This document shows positions 52,187 through 62,076 of a stretch of 64,000 bases of DNA, in pieces. The notes under the pieces were generated by a model. It searched no databases. It had not been told where the DNA came from and saw nothing but the letters and a program-made list of their open reading frames with translations. Each line of letters starts with the position of its first letter. The stretch's first letter is position 1. This DNA comes from Shouchella clausii (lineage in GTDB: Bacteria > Bacillota > Bacilli > Bacillales > Bacillaceae_D). The stretch covers positions 3,224,001 through 3,288,000 of the forward strand of contig NZ_CP019985.1 of assembly GCF_002250115.1 (NCBI RefSeq), given 5' to 3'. A program made the position numbers and the translations under genes.

Positions 52187-53593
52187 ATGGTTGTTGGAGA
52201 TTTCGCACAAGAAGTAGATACACTCGTAGTTGGCTCCGGCCCAGGAGGTTACGTTGCGGCGATCCGTGCTGCGCAACTTGGGCAAAAAGTAACCATTGTC
52301 GAGAAAGGCAGCCTTGGCGGCGTTTGCTTAAATGTCGGCTGCATCCCATCAAAGGCGTTAATTCAAGCTGGGCACCGGGCTCATCTTGCCAAGTCTTCTG
52401 AAGACATCGGCATTCGCGCTGAAAACGTCGCTATTGACTTTGAGAAAGTCCAAGAATGGAAAGGCTCTGTTGTGAAAAAGCTAACGGGCGGCGTCGAAGG
52501 CTTGCTCAAAGGCAACAAAGTCGAAATCATCCGTGGCGAAGCCTATTTCTCCGGTGAAGACACTGTGAAAATTATGGATGAGAAAAGCTCAAGCACGTAC
52601 AAGTTCAAACATTGCATCATCGCGACTGGCTCAAGCCCAATTGAAATTCCAAACTTCAAATACACAGATCGCGTCATTAATTCCACAGGCGCCCTTGCTC
52701 TAAAAGAGGTGCCGAAAAAATTGGTTGTTATTGGCGGCGGCTATATCGGAATTGAGCTAACAGGCGCCTATTCAAATCTTGGATCAGAAGTTGTCGTTCT
52801 TGAAGGCACAAAACAAATTTTGCCTGGTTTCGAAAAACAAATGGCAAAACTTGTTGAGCGCAAACTGAAGAAAAATGGCGTTACTTTCCATACAGAAGCA
52901 ATGGCCAAAGGCGTTGAAGAAACGGATAACGGCGTAAAAGTAACAGCAGAAATCAAAGGTGAAGAAAAAGTGATCGAAGCTGATTACGTCCTTGTGACAG
53001 TTGGTCGTAAACCGAACACAGAGGAAATCGGCCTTGAGGGCATCGGGGTAGAAATGGATGACCGTGGCTACATTAAAGTAGACAAGCAAGGCCGTACGAG
53101 CGTGAAAAACATTTTCGCGATCGGCGATATTGTTCCAGGTCCGGCTCTTGCCCATAAAGCTTCTTATGAAGCTAAAGTAGCAGCAGAAGCGATCAGCGGC
53201 GAACCTTCAGAAGTTGATTATCTCGCGATTCCTGCCGTTTGCTTCTCTGAGCCAGAATTGGCGACAGTTGGCTACAATGAAGCACAAGCAAAAGAAGCTG
53301 GTTATGACGTTAAAGTGGCGAAATTCCCATTCGCTGCAAATGGCCGCGCTTTGTCTTTAAACGATGCCGACGGCTTTATGAAGCTCGTTACGCGTAAAGA
53401 AGACGGCCTTGTTATTGGCGGACAAATCGCTGGGCCAAATGCATCAGACATGATCGCTGAAATCGGTTTAGCAATTGAAGCAGGCATGACAGCTGAAGAC
53501 ATTGCACTAACAATCCATGCGCATCCTACGCTTGGCGAAATTACGATGGAAGCGGCTGAAGTTGCACTTGGCACGCCAATCCACACATTGTAA
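52187..53593 (+). CDS. pdhD: Dihydrolipoamide dehydrogenase E3
   Basis: 468 residues. FAD-binding [19 protein letters not shown], redox-active C47/C52 in [16 protein letters not shown]-binding [11 protein letters not shown] and C-terminal His in [10 protein letters not shown]. Reoxidises lipoamide, making NADH; shared with other dehydrogenase complexes. Last gene of the operon, followed by a strong terminator and a group II intron. Confidence 0.96.
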   Translation: MVVGDFAQEVDTLVVGSGPGGYVAAIRAAQLGQKVTIVEKGSLGGVCLNVGCIPSKALIQAGHRAHLAKSSEDIGIRAENVAIDFEKVQEWKGSVVKKLTGGVEGLLKGNKVEIIRGEAYFSGEDTVKIMDEKSSSTYKFKHCIIATGSSPIEIPNFKYTDRVINSTGALALKEVPKKLVVIGGGYIGIELTGAYSNLGSEVVVLEGTKQILPGFEKQMAKLVERKLKKNGVTFHTEAMAKGVEETDNGVKVTAEIKGEEKVIEADYVLVTVGRKPNTEEIGLEGIGVEMDDRGYIKVDKQGRTSVKNIFAIGDIVPGPALAHKASYEAKVAAEAISGEPSEVDYLAIPAVCFSEPELATVGYNEAQAKEAGYDVKVAKFPFAANGRALSLNDADGFMKLVTRKEDGLVIGGQIAGPNASDMIAEIGLAIEAGMTAEDIALTIHAHPTLGEITMEAAEVALGTPIHTL

Positions 53594-53603
53594 AAAGCAA
53601 ATA

Positions 53604-53639
53604 AAAGCTCTTTAAGGGTTCTCCTTAAAGGGCTTTTTG
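53604..53639 (+). terminator. Terminator of pdh operon, insertion target of the intron
   Basis: AAAGCTCTTTAAGG pairs with CCTTAAAGGGCTTT (one G-U), loop GTTCT, followed by TTTTTGC; the intron starts directly after it. Confidence 0.85.
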
Positions 53640-53640
53640 C

Positions 53641-55520
53641 GTGTGTGCCCGGCATGCGCATGGGCTATAGGGTTGAAGTCCCGAACAGTGAAGGTCACTG
53701 TAACTGTTAGCCGACGACAAGGGTGTCTGGGGCGACTCAGAATCTGAAGGAAGTCCGAGGCAAACCTCTGCTCCGAGGAACACGAATCTCATCAGGCGCT
53801 TATTCTTGGATGAGGCTGCACGACAAGTCGAAGTCCTAGTGACCAAAGGGGATAGGCGTAAATGAGGCGGAGACATGGAGGGGAAGGACATGCGCTTACC
53901 CGGGGAGATCTAGTGATCGTGCGGAACACGTTCCGTAACCACTTGTGTGAACAGGTGCTGAGACATTAGAAGTCAGCAGAAGTCATAGTACATGTCTGAT
54001 CTAGACAGACATGGAAGGACGGAATCAGGAAAGGAATAAGAGGACTTGGCGAACGCTGTACGTGTTGAAGCAGAAACATCTACGGAACCTACTCTCCCGC
54101 AAGAAGCGGTGAATCCCGCAGGGGGCTGGAGAGAGGGCGGAGCGTACAGCCACACAAGAAGACCCCTCTTATACGAAGGAGTAGAAATACATGTTGGATC
54201 AGATTCTATCAAGAGACAATCTCCTCCAAGCGCTCAAGCGCGTGGAGTCCAATAAAGGAAGTCCTGGTGTCGATGGGATGACGACAAAATCCGTCCGATC
54301 CTATCTCATGGAAAACTGGGACTCCTTGAGAAGGGCAATCATGGAAGGAACCTACTCTCCTCAGCCAGTAAGACGGGTCGAAATCCCGAAACCGTCTGGA
54401 GGCGTAAGGGCATTAGGCATTCCAACGGTGATTGACCGTCTGATCCAACAAGCCATCGCTCAAGTGTTGTCAAAGAAGATGGACCCAAGCTTTTCCGAAA
54501 ATAGCTACGGGTTTCGTCCAGGAAAACGGGGACATGACGCGGTCAAAAAGGCGAAGACGTATATCCAAGAAGGGTACGGATGGGTCGTGGACATTGACCT
54601 CTCGAAGTTCTTCGATCGCGTCCATCATGACCGCTTAATGAGACGTCTGAGCCAGATCATTCAAGATCGACAAGTGTTGCGTCTGATTAGACGCTACCTT
54701 CAAGCAGGGATCATGGAAAACGGACTGGTTCAGCCGAGTACAGAAGGAACGCCGCAAGGCGGACCGCTCAGTCCGCTTCTTTCCAACATTGTGTTAGATG
54801 AGTGGGATCAGGAACTAGAGAAACGAGGCTACCGATTCGTTCGTTACGCGGATGACTGCCAGATTTACGTCAAGTCACGACGGGCGGCAAAACAAACGCT
54901 AACAAAGATGACGACGTTCCTAGAGGATCGTCTCCGACTTCAAGTGAATCGGGAAAAGAGCGCATGGGGGCGCCCGTGGGAGCGGAGCTTCCTGGGGTTC
55001 ACCTTCACGCGCAACCGAAAAGACCCGAAGATACGAATCGCACCCACAAGCCTTAAACGATGTAAAGATCGCATTCGCGAACTCACCTCACGTCGCCACT
55101 CGATTGAGATGGAGGAACGAATTCGCAGACTGAATCAGTTTCTTATAGGATGGATAGGCTACTTTCAGTTAGTCGAAACGCCATCTTTCCTACAGAAATT
55201 AGACGCATGGGTGAAGAGACGCCTCCGAATGATCCGCTGGAAAGAATGGAAGAAACCGAAAACGAGACAGCGGAAGCTCGTCTCACTTGGCGCCAGGATA
55301 GGAAAAGCGTGGGAATGGGCCAATACGCGAAAAGCCTATTGGCGAATCGCGAAAAGTCCGATCTTACACAAAACCCTCGACTCTGCTTATTGGAAGAGTC
55401 AAGGGCTCAAGAGCTTAATGGAACGTTATGATACACTTCGTCAAACTTAACTGAAACCGCCGTATACGGAACCGTACGTGCGGTGGTGTGAGAGGTCGGG
55501 GGTTAGTCGCCCCCTCCTAC
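53641..55520 (+). mobile_element. Group IIC-type intron
   Basis: About 1.88 kb. 5' end GTGTGTGCCCGGCATG follows the pdhD terminator with a gap of one or two bases; 3' end has the domain V hairpin (CCGCCGTATACGG ... CCGTACGTGCGG, around 55456-55485) and domain VI (GGGGGTTAGTCGCCCCCTCCTAC, 55498-55520). An intact maturase is inside domain IV. Insertion behind an intrinsic terminator and lack of an endonuclease domain are hallmarks of class C. Boundaries are by pattern, accurate to a few bases. Confidence 0.88.
54191..55450 (+). CDS. Group II intron reverse transcriptase/maturase
   Basis: 419 residues, ATG behind GAAGGAG. RT domains 0-7 with YADD at residues 219-222 in FVRYADDCQIYV, SSGGVRALGIPTVIDRLIQQAI, PQGGPLSPLLSNI and the maturase domain X/GIIM (RRLNQFLIGWIGYFQLVE). 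No C-terminal endonuclease domain, as in class C introns. Appears intact. Drives splicing and retrohoming. Confidence 0.95.
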   Translation: MLDQILSRDNLLQALKRVESNKGSPGVDGMTTKSVRSYLMENWDSLRRAIMEGTYSPQPVRRVEIPKPSGGVRALGIPTVIDRLIQQAIAQVLSKKMDPSFSENSYGFRPGKRGHDAVKKAKTYIQEGYGWVVDIDLSKFFDRVHHDRLMRRLSQIIQDRQVLRLIRRYLQAGIMENGLVQPSTEGTPQGGPLSPLLSNIVLDEWDQELEKRGYRFVRYADDCQIYVKSRRAAKQTLTKMTTFLEDRLRLQVNREKSAWGRPWERSFLGFTFTRNRKDPKIRIAPTSLKRCKDRIRELTSRRHSIEMEERIRRLNQFLIGWIGYFQLVETPSFLQKLDAWVKRRLRMIRWKEWKKPKTRQRKLVSLGARIGKAWEWANTRKAYWRIAKSPILHKTLDSAYWKSQGLKSLMERYDTLRQT

Positions 55521-55650
55521 TCTATTTAGAGAATAGCAATGTGAGAAAATCTATTAAGAAAAATAAAAAAACAGAAAAAAACTTGCCGAAAAATCATTCG
55601 TTTGTGCTATACTTATCACAAAATTTACCTAGTACTCATGGAGGATAAAC

Positions 55651-56667
55651 ATGGTAGAGCCTTTACTTCGACTGCAAGATGTGAAAACATACTTTCATTT
55701 GAACCAATCACGCACTGTGAAAGCAGTAGACGGCGTTACGTTTACCATTCATGAAAATGAAACGGTAGCGCTAGTCGGGGAATCGGGCAGCGGAAAAAGC
55801 ATGACGTCCATGTCGATTATGGGGTTAGTGGATGAACCTGGAAAAGTAGAGGGGTCGATCCAGCTTGAAGGACAAGAACTGTTAAAGCGAACAGAAAAAC
55901 AACTTGATCACATTCGCGGCGCACAAATAGCGATGATTTTCCAGGAGCCGATGACTTCTTTGAATCCTGTTTTTACAATCGGAAATCAGATAATTGAAAC
56001 GATCAGAAAACATAAACAAGTCTCAAAAAAACAAGCGCACAAACGGGCAGTCGAACTGTTAAAGCTAGTTGGCTTTGCTCGCGCCGAAGAAAGCATGAAA
56101 CAATATCCTCATCAACTTTCAGGAGGGATGCGGCAACGGGTCATGATTGCCATTGCTATATCATGCAACCCAAAGCTGTTAATAGCGGATGAGCCCACTA
56201 CGGCTCTTGATGTCACCATCCAACAACAAATTCTTGACTTAATGTTAAAAATAAAAAATCAGTTTCAGTCTTCAATCCTGTTGATTACCCACGACCTTGG
56301 CGTTGTCGCTGAAACAGCTGATCGCGTCCTTGTTATGTATGCGGGTCAAATCGTTGAAGAAGCTCCTGCTTATGATTTGTTTACGAATCCGCTCCATCCG
56401 TATACGCAAGGGTTGCTGAAAAGCATGCCGAAGCTTGAAGACAACAAAGATAGGCTTGAGGCCATAAGCGGAATGGTTCCGCCAGCCCATCGTTTTCCAC
56501 AAGGCTGCCGCTTTGCCTCGCGCTGTGAGTTTGCCACTCCACTATGCGCAGAAGCGATGCCTGAACTAGTGAACGTAAGCAAAACGAGGGATGTGCGCTG
56601 CTATCTATACAAAGAAGGCAGTGTAGAACCTGACAAGCAGCGGCTTAAAGAAGGAGCGATCAGCTAA
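55651..56667 (+). CDS. appD: Peptide ABC transporter ATPase (AppD/OppD-like)
   Basis: 338 residues: Walker A GESGSGKS, signature LSGGMRQR, Walker [13 protein letters not shown] and the C-terminal oligopeptide extension with [15 protein letters not shown] (Cys-rich). One of two ATPases of an App/Opp peptide importer; order D-F-A-B-C equals the B. subtilis app operon. Ribosome site GGAGG; a candidate promoter with TATACT (55608-55613) is upstream. Confidence 0.9.
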   Translation: MVEPLLRLQDVKTYFHLNQSRTVKAVDGVTFTIHENETVALVGESGSGKSMTSMSIMGLVDEPGKVEGSIQLEGQELLKRTEKQLDHIRGAQIAMIFQEPMTSLNPVFTIGNQIIETIRKHKQVSKKQAHKRAVELLKLVGFARAEESMKQYPHQLSGGMRQRVMIAIAISCNPKLLIADEPTTALDVTIQQQILDLMLKIKNQFQSSILLITHDLGVVAETADRVLVMYAGQIVEEAPAYDLFTNPLHPYTQGLLKSMPKLEDNKDRLEAISGMVPPAHRFPQGCRFASRCEFATPLCAEAMPELVNVSKTRDVRCYLYKEGSVEPDKQRLKEGAIS

Positions 56668-57659
56668 TGTCCAATGTGCTACTAGAAGCAAAAGGGTTAA
56701 AGATGCATTTTCCGATAAAAGCGGGCGTGATTAGACGTACAGTCGGCTATGTAAAAGCAGTAGATGGCATTACGTTAAACGTCTATAAAGGGGAGTCCCT
56801 TGGTATTGTCGGCGAATCTGGTTCAGGCAAATCAACACTAGGGCGGATGCTTTTAAGGTTGCTTGATCCAACCGAAGGGGAAGTTTATTTTAATGGGGAG
56901 CAAATTTCAAATCTTCCAAATAGAAAAATGCGTCCTTATCGTCGTGATATGCAAATGGTTTTTCAAGACCCGTATGCTTCGTTAAATCCCCGCATGACGA
57001 TTGGAGAATTGCTTGAAGAGCCACTGCTTGTACATAAAACAATGAATACAAAAGCAGACCGGAAAAAACGGGCTGAGGAATTGCTAGAAACTGTCGGTTT
57101 GCCGAAGTCGTCTTACAATAAATACCCACATGAATTTTCGGGTGGACAAAGGCAACGAGTCGGTATTGCCCGTGCCTTAAGCACCAAGCCAAAACTGATT
57201 ATCGGCGACGAGCCAGTATCGGCGTTGGATGTTTCGATTCAATCACAAGTGTTAAATTTGATGAAAGACTTGCAAGATGAATTTCAACTAACGTATTTGT
57301 TCATCGCCCATGATTTGAGCGTCGTTAAACATATTAGCGACCGCGTCGCTGTTATGTACTTAGGTAGAATTGTGGAGATTGCACAGAAAGACTCTTTGTA
57401 TGAGACACCGCTTCACCCTTACACGGAAGCACTTATATCCGCTGTGCCTTCAACCGATGTCACAGTTAAAAAAGAGAAGATTTCCTTGAAGGGAGAATTG
57501 CCAAGTCCGGCGAATCCACCAAAAGGCTGTGCGTTCCATACACGTTGCCCACATGCTTACGAACGTTGCAAACACGAACGCCCAGAAATGACGGAGCAAA
57601 AGGCCGGCCATTTTGTTGCCTGCCATCTTTATACGGATTCAAGCCCATCACCAGTATAA
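56667..57659 (+). CDS. appF: Peptide ABC transporter ATPase (AppF/OppF-like)
   Basis: 330 residues; start overlaps the appD stop codon by 1 base (TAATG). Walker [17 protein letters not shown] signature, GDEPVSALD Walker B; C-terminal Cys-rich segment GCAFHTRCPHAYERC. Second ATPase of the importer. Confidence 0.9.
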   Translation: MSNVLLEAKGLKMHFPIKAGVIRRTVGYVKAVDGITLNVYKGESLGIVGESGSGKSTLGRMLLRLLDPTEGEVYFNGEQISNLPNRKMRPYRRDMQMVFQDPYASLNPRMTIGELLEEPLLVHKTMNTKADRKKRAEELLETVGLPKSSYNKYPHEFSGGQRQRVGIARALSTKPKLIIGDEPVSALDVSIQSQVLNLMKDLQDEFQLTYLFIAHDLSVVKHISDRVAVMYLGRIVEIAQKDSLYETPLHPYTEALISAVPSTDVTVKKEKISLKGELPSPANPPKGCAFHTRCPHAYERCKHERPEMTEQKAGHFVACHLYTDSSPSPV

Positions 57660-57749
57660 TGGCTCACTTTAAGTGAAGGAGGTGGTGCTCAATCGATTCA
57701 AGCAAGCTTAAATGAACAAAGCGGTTTAATGAAAGAAAAGGGGGAAATC

Positions 57750-59504
57750 GTGTTGAACAAAAAACCATTTTACACGTTTTTGCTGGCAACTGCTGTTGCA
57801 AGTACGCTAGCTGCTTGCAACAGCGATACTGGCGGTTCCGGGGAAGGCACTGACGGAGGAGAGGAAGGCACAGGAGGAGAGGCCGTTGAAGGCGGCAATG
57901 TCAATCTTGGAATGATGTCACCGCCAGACAATTTATTCAATCCGATCTTTTACACATCTATGTACGACTCTCATATTCTTGAAATCACTCATGAAGGTCT
58001 AGTCCAACAAGACGAAGAGTTTAACTTCATTCCTGAATTAGCAGAGGACTGGGAATTCAGTGACGACAACCGTGAGTTGACTTACTTTTTGCGTGAAGAT
58101 GTAAAGTGGCATGATGGCGAAGATTTTACTGCCGATGACGTCGTCTTTACGTTTACGGCAATGGCCGATCCCGATTATGCCGGTGCAGGCGGGATACGCC
58201 AAAACTATGTAAACACCCTTGCTGGCTATGAAGACTACGTAAGCGGCGAAAGCGACACATTCGCTGGCGTTGAGAAAATAGATGACTATACAGTTAAATT
58301 TATTTTTGAAGAACCGAGTGTAAAGGCACTGGCTGATACATCAATGGATATTATTCCTGAGCATATATTTGGCGACGTGCCAGTAGCTGACATTCCATCT
58401 CATGCTGGGTCGATTAACGCTGGTGAAGTGATTGGCACAGGGCCGTTCCAATTGACTGAAATGCTTGAAAATGAGCAATACGTATTAACCGCCAATGAAG
58501 ATTACTACAAAGGTGCGCCGAAACTAGATTCGATCACGTGGAATGTTGTCTCTGCTTCTGTCGTCGCAGGGATGTTGGAACAAGGCGAGCTCGATTATGT
58601 GCCTCGGGATTTTCCAGCTGCTGATGTTGCGACGATTGATGGGAATGACAATTTGACCGTTTTTGAACAAGCACAGCTAGGCTATCAATACTTAGGCATG
58701 AAAATCAATCATGGCCCTAACGATAGCTTAACCGACCCAAATTCTTGGGAGCCAAACGAAAAACTGCAAGACGTTGAGCTTCGCCAAGCGATTGTTCACG
58801 CGATCAATCGCCAGGAATTTATTGACGGATTTTTACGCGGCCACGGTGAATTATTGGATGCGCCATTTCCAAGCGCCTCTTGGGCATACAATCCTGATGC
58901 GGTTGAAGGCTTAGCTTATGACCCTGACCTTGCCAAGCAAAAGTTAGCCGATGCAGGCTATGAAGATGCTAACGGCGACGGTTTTGTCGAAGATCCAGAC
59001 GGCAATGAACTCGTTCTCAACTTAGATTATCCAACGGGCAACCCAGTGCGTGAACAAGTCGCGCCTGTGATGAAAGAACAGCTAGAGGCAGTTGGCATTC
59101 AAGTCAACTTAAATACGCCACGTGAGGCGCCAGCTCATTTTGAAATTATTGAACAAAACGACACGGATGTCGATTTATTCTTGGCAGGCTGGTCCCTTTC
59201 TTCTGGCGACCCAGACCCATGGCCAATTAATGGCGGCACAGCAGGTTATAACTATTCACGTTTCCTCGACGAAGAGCAAGAAAAATTGTTGCAAGAAGCG
59301 GTTAATCCAGAATTGGCATTTGACAACCAAGAGTTCCGTGCAGAAAAATATGGAGAATGGGCACAACTCTTTATTGACAATGCCTATACGGTTCCACTTT
59401 ACGCAGAAACAGAACTTCATGTGTACAACAAACGTCTGGCAGGCTTGACTATTAAACCGTTTACATTCAAAGACGAGACACATGAGTGGCACTTAACCGA
59501 ATAG
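57750..59504 (+). CDS. appA: Peptide-binding lipoprotein (AppA-like)
   Basis: 584 residues from GTG at 57750 (TTG 57753 possible; AAGGGGG ahead). Lipobox STLAAC, a Gly/Glu/Ser-rich linker, then SBP_bac_5 domain with DNRELTYFLREDVKWHDGEDFTADDVVFT and later VRQ-like LRQAIVHAINRQEF. Captures oligopeptides outside the membrane for the permease AppBC. It lies between the ATPases and permeases. Confidence 0.9.
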   Translation: MLNKKPFYTFLLATAVASTLAACNSDTGGSGEGTDGGEEGTGGEAVEGGNVNLGMMSPPDNLFNPIFYTSMYDSHILEITHEGLVQQDEEFNFIPELAEDWEFSDDNRELTYFLREDVKWHDGEDFTADDVVFTFTAMADPDYAGAGGIRQNYVNTLAGYEDYVSGESDTFAGVEKIDDYTVKFIFEEPSVKALADTSMDIIPEHIFGDVPVADIPSHAGSINAGEVIGTGPFQLTEMLENEQYVLTANEDYYKGAPKLDSITWNVVSASVVAGMLEQGELDYVPRDFPAADVATIDGNDNLTVFEQAQLGYQYLGMKINHGPNDSLTDPNSWEPNEKLQDVELRQAIVHAINRQEFIDGFLRGHGELLDAPFPSASWAYNPDAVEGLAYDPDLAKQKLADAGYEDANGDGFVEDPDGNELVLNLDYPTGNPVREQVAPVMKEQLEAVGIQVNLNTPREAPAHFEIIEQNDTDVDLFLAGWSLSSGDPDPWPINGGTAGYNYSRFLDEEQEKLLQEAVNPELAFDNQEFRAEKYGEWAQLFIDNAYTVPLYAETELHVYNKRLAGLTIKPFTFKDETHEWHLTE

Positions 59505-59581
59505 CGCGTGTCTGCACATTGAAGCAGCTGTAAAGCTGCTTCAACTTTCTTCAATTTGCTGGAATAAGAGAGGTGGCCCGG

Positions 59582-60547
59582 ATGCTTAAATATATTGTGA
59601 GGCGTGTTTTGCAGTTTATCCCAATGGTCTTCATTTTATCAGTAATCGTGTTCTTATTTGCATATCTTGCTCCAGGAGACGCGCTGAGTGGAGAAGTGAT
59701 TGACCCAAATACGCCACGAGAAGTGATTGAGGAACGCCGGGAAGAATTAGGATTGAACGATCCGGTACATATTCAATATTGGAACTGGCTCAAACGGGCA
59801 GTGACAGGCGATTTAGGGATGTCGACTCATTTCACCGGTAGGTCTGTCAGCGAGCTAATCGGGCAACGGCTCGGCAATACATTCTATTTAGGCGCATTTG
59901 CGCTTTTAATTACACTCATTGTGTCGATTCCAATTGGTATTTATTCTGCACGTAAAAAATATTCTGTTTTAGATTATGCGGCGACGTCATTTGCCTTTAT
60001 TGGCCTAGCGACGCCAAACTTTTTTGCCGGATTGCTGGCGATTTATGTGTTTTCTTTTGGGCTTGGCTGGTTTCCAACGCAAGGTTCGATCGGTTCCCCT
60101 AATTTAACGGGATTTGACGCTTTTGTGAGCCGGATCCAGCACTTAATTTTGCCTGGCCTTACACTTGGTTTATCAAGTACAGCGATTTTTATGCGGTATA
60201 TGCGTTCAGAAATGCTCGATGTAAAAGGGAGCGATTTTATCCGCACTGCTCGGGCTAAAGGCGTTGGCGCAAAGTCGGTTTTGTACAAGCATACCCTCCG
60301 CAATGCGATGATTCCTATTATTACGCTACTAGGTATGGAAATCGGCGTGCTATTGAGCGGCGCGTTCATTGTCGAAACCGTATTTAATTATCCAGGTATC
60401 GGCACGTTATTCTTATCCGGCATGGCCAATCGCGATTATCCAGTCATTATGGCGGTTAACTTGTTAATTGGCTTATCTGTTTTAGTCGGAAACTTATTGG
60501 CAGACATCTTTTATGCGGTGGCTGATCCGCGCATTCGACTTGATTGA
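59582..60547 (+). CDS. appB: Peptide ABC transporter permease (AppB/OppB-like)
   Basis: 321 residues from ATG at 59582 (GAGAGG ahead). Six membrane segments; EAA loop DFIRTARAKGVGAKSVLYKHTLRNAMIP that contacts the ATPases. Begins with LKYIVRRVLQFIPMVF as in OppB types. Confidence 0.9.
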   Translation: MLKYIVRRVLQFIPMVFILSVIVFLFAYLAPGDALSGEVIDPNTPREVIEERREELGLNDPVHIQYWNWLKRAVTGDLGMSTHFTGRSVSELIGQRLGNTFYLGAFALLITLIVSIPIGIYSARKKYSVLDYAATSFAFIGLATPNFFAGLLAIYVFSFGLGWFPTQGSIGSPNLTGFDAFVSRIQHLILPGLTLGLSSTAIFMRYMRSEMLDVKGSDFIRTARAKGVGAKSVLYKHTLRNAMIPIITLLGMEIGVLLSGAFIVETVFNYPGIGTLFLSGMANRDYPVIMAVNLLIGLSVLVGNLLADIFYAVADPRIRLD

Positions 60548-60559
60548 GGTGAACGAAGA

Positions 60560-61471
60560 ATGGAACCGAGATTAAATGAAACACCGAGTGTGTCCCCTCC
60601 AACGCCAACGTTGTCAGAGGAAAAAAGCGTCAGCCCTACAGTCCTTGCTTTTCGCCGGTTTCGCAAAAATAAATTGGCTCTAGCTGGCATTGTCTTTTTA
60701 TCGTTTATCGTGTTGGTCGCTATTTTTGCTGATGTCATTGCGACACATGATCCGACTGCTTCCCAGCTCAGCAAAATCGAAGCGAAAGCAGATGGCGAAA
60801 ACTGGTTAGGCACAGACGGTTCTGGCCGTGATAACTTTTCAAGGCTTGTCTATGGCGCGAGAATCTCCCTTACGGTTGGCTTTTTTGCAATGTTGTTTAC
60901 GGTGTTAATTGGCGGAACACTTGGTTCAATCGCTGGTTATTATGGCGGGAAAATCGATTCTGTCATTATGCGTTTTACGGACATTGTCCTGATTTTCCCG
61001 TTTATTTTGCTGTTTATGACAATTGTGGCGATTCTAGAACGGACAACAGTGCCGATTTTTATTCTCGTTATCGCCATTACATCCTGGCCGCAAGTTTGCC
61101 GAATTTTACGAGGAACGTTTCTTTCCATTCGCGAAAAGGAATATGTTTTAAGCGCCCGAAGTATCGGCTGTTCCGATTGGCGTATCATCCGCAAGCATTT
61201 TTTACCTAATGCGGTCGGGCCGATCATCGTCAACGCGACGATTGTCATGGCGATGATGATTGTCGCCGAATCAGCATTAAGCTTTATCGGTTTCGGCGTC
61301 CCTCAGCCTACACCGACATGGGGAAATATGCTAACAGAAGCACAAAGCGTCCGCTTGCTACGCAATAATCCAGAAGCTTGGTTGCCCCCTGGATTATGCA
61401 TCTTGCTTACTGTTCTTTCGATTAACTTTATTGGCGATGGTCTCCGCGACGCATTTGATTCAAAAGCATAA
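60560..61471 (+). CDS. appC: Peptide ABC transporter permease (AppC/OppC-like)
   Basis: 303 residues; N-terminal OppC segment (FRRFRKNKLALAGIVF), EAA loop EYVLSARSIGCSDWRIIRKHFLPNAVGP, six membrane segments. Last gene of the operon; ATG behind GAGGTGAAC. Confidence 0.9.
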   Translation: MEPRLNETPSVSPPTPTLSEEKSVSPTVLAFRRFRKNKLALAGIVFLSFIVLVAIFADVIATHDPTASQLSKIEAKADGENWLGTDGSGRDNFSRLVYGARISLTVGFFAMLFTVLIGGTLGSIAGYYGGKIDSVIMRFTDIVLIFPFILLFMTIVAILERTTVPIFILVIAITSWPQVCRILRGTFLSIREKEYVLSARSIGCSDWRIIRKHFLPNAVGPIIVNATIVMAMMIVAESALSFIGFGVPQPTPTWGNMLTEAQSVRLLRNNPEAWLPPGLCILLTVLSINFIGDGLRDAFDSKA

Positions 61472-61477
61472 TGGAGC

Positions 61478-61523
61478 AAAAAGAGCAAAACCAACGCTTT
61501 TCGCGGTGGCTTTGCTCTTTTTA
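61478..61523. terminator. Bidirectional terminator of app operon
   Basis: AAAAAGAGCAAA-A-CCA-A-CGC pairs with GCG-G-TGG-C-TTTGCTCTTTTT between convergent genes. Confidence 0.85.
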
Positions 61524-61907
61524 TTGTTTTAAGGCTCCTTCAAGCCGGGCGTATAAGTCTGTGATGTCGTGTTTGCCGGAAATGCGCAGTTTTTCGTCAT
61601 CGCCTTTATAAACAAGCATCGCTGGAAATTCATCTATGTCATAATAATTGATAATATGGCGCTCGCTTGCGTCACAAATAACTAACTCTGTTACCTGTTC
61701 TCCTAAATCCTGTTGGACTGCTAATACCGCGTCATAGTAATTGGCTTCATCTGAAAGTCTGTCAGGATCGGAAAATATAAGCGTAACGCGATCCTCTTTC
61801 TCGTTAGAATGGAGCTGAGGAGACGAAAAGGAGGGAAAAATCGAACAGCCTTGCAGAAAAAAGATGAAACAGCCGATGAACAGAAGGCGTAACCCTTTAT
61901 TTTGCAT
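61521..61907 (-). CDS. Lipoprotein with thioredoxin-like domain lacking CxxC
   Basis: 128 residues from ATG at 61907 (AAAAGGAGGAG ahead). Lipobox FFLQGC with Cys as acceptor. The rest has a beta-alpha pattern ending YYDIDEFPAMLVYKG and GKHDITDLYARLEGAL, like the second half of a thioredoxin fold, with no active Cys pair. Membrane-anchored, function unknown. Confidence 0.7.
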   Translation of the reverse strand: MQNKGLRLLFIGCFIFFLQGCSIFPSFSSPQLHSNEKEDRVTLIFSDPDRLSDEANYYDAVLAVQQDLGEQVTELVICDASERHIINYYDIDEFPAMLVYKGDDEKLRISGKHDITDLYARLEGALKQ

Positions 61908-62033
61908 TTCTTCTCCTCCTTTTTGGTAAATAAGTAATCGCAGCAATAACTGAAATCCATTTTAGCACAAGGAAAACGGTCTTTTTCTAGCGTCATAAAA
62001 ATGTAAAATGACTGTGAATCGATTGTAAATCTC

Positions 62034-62069
62034 GCAAAAAAAGCTCCTAGATCGATTGCATCTAGGAGC
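62034..62069 (-). terminator. Terminator of BCCT transporter gene
   Basis: GCTCCTAGAT pairs perfectly with ATCTAGGAGC, loop CGATTGC, then a run of seven T on the minus strand. Confidence 0.85.
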
Positions 62070-62076
62070 ACACCAG

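Noticed and set aside
54046-54255. Separate 69-residue protein upstream of the maturase
   Set aside because: It lies inside the intron RNA and overlaps the maturase start in another frame; no ribosome site or protein-like pattern supports it.
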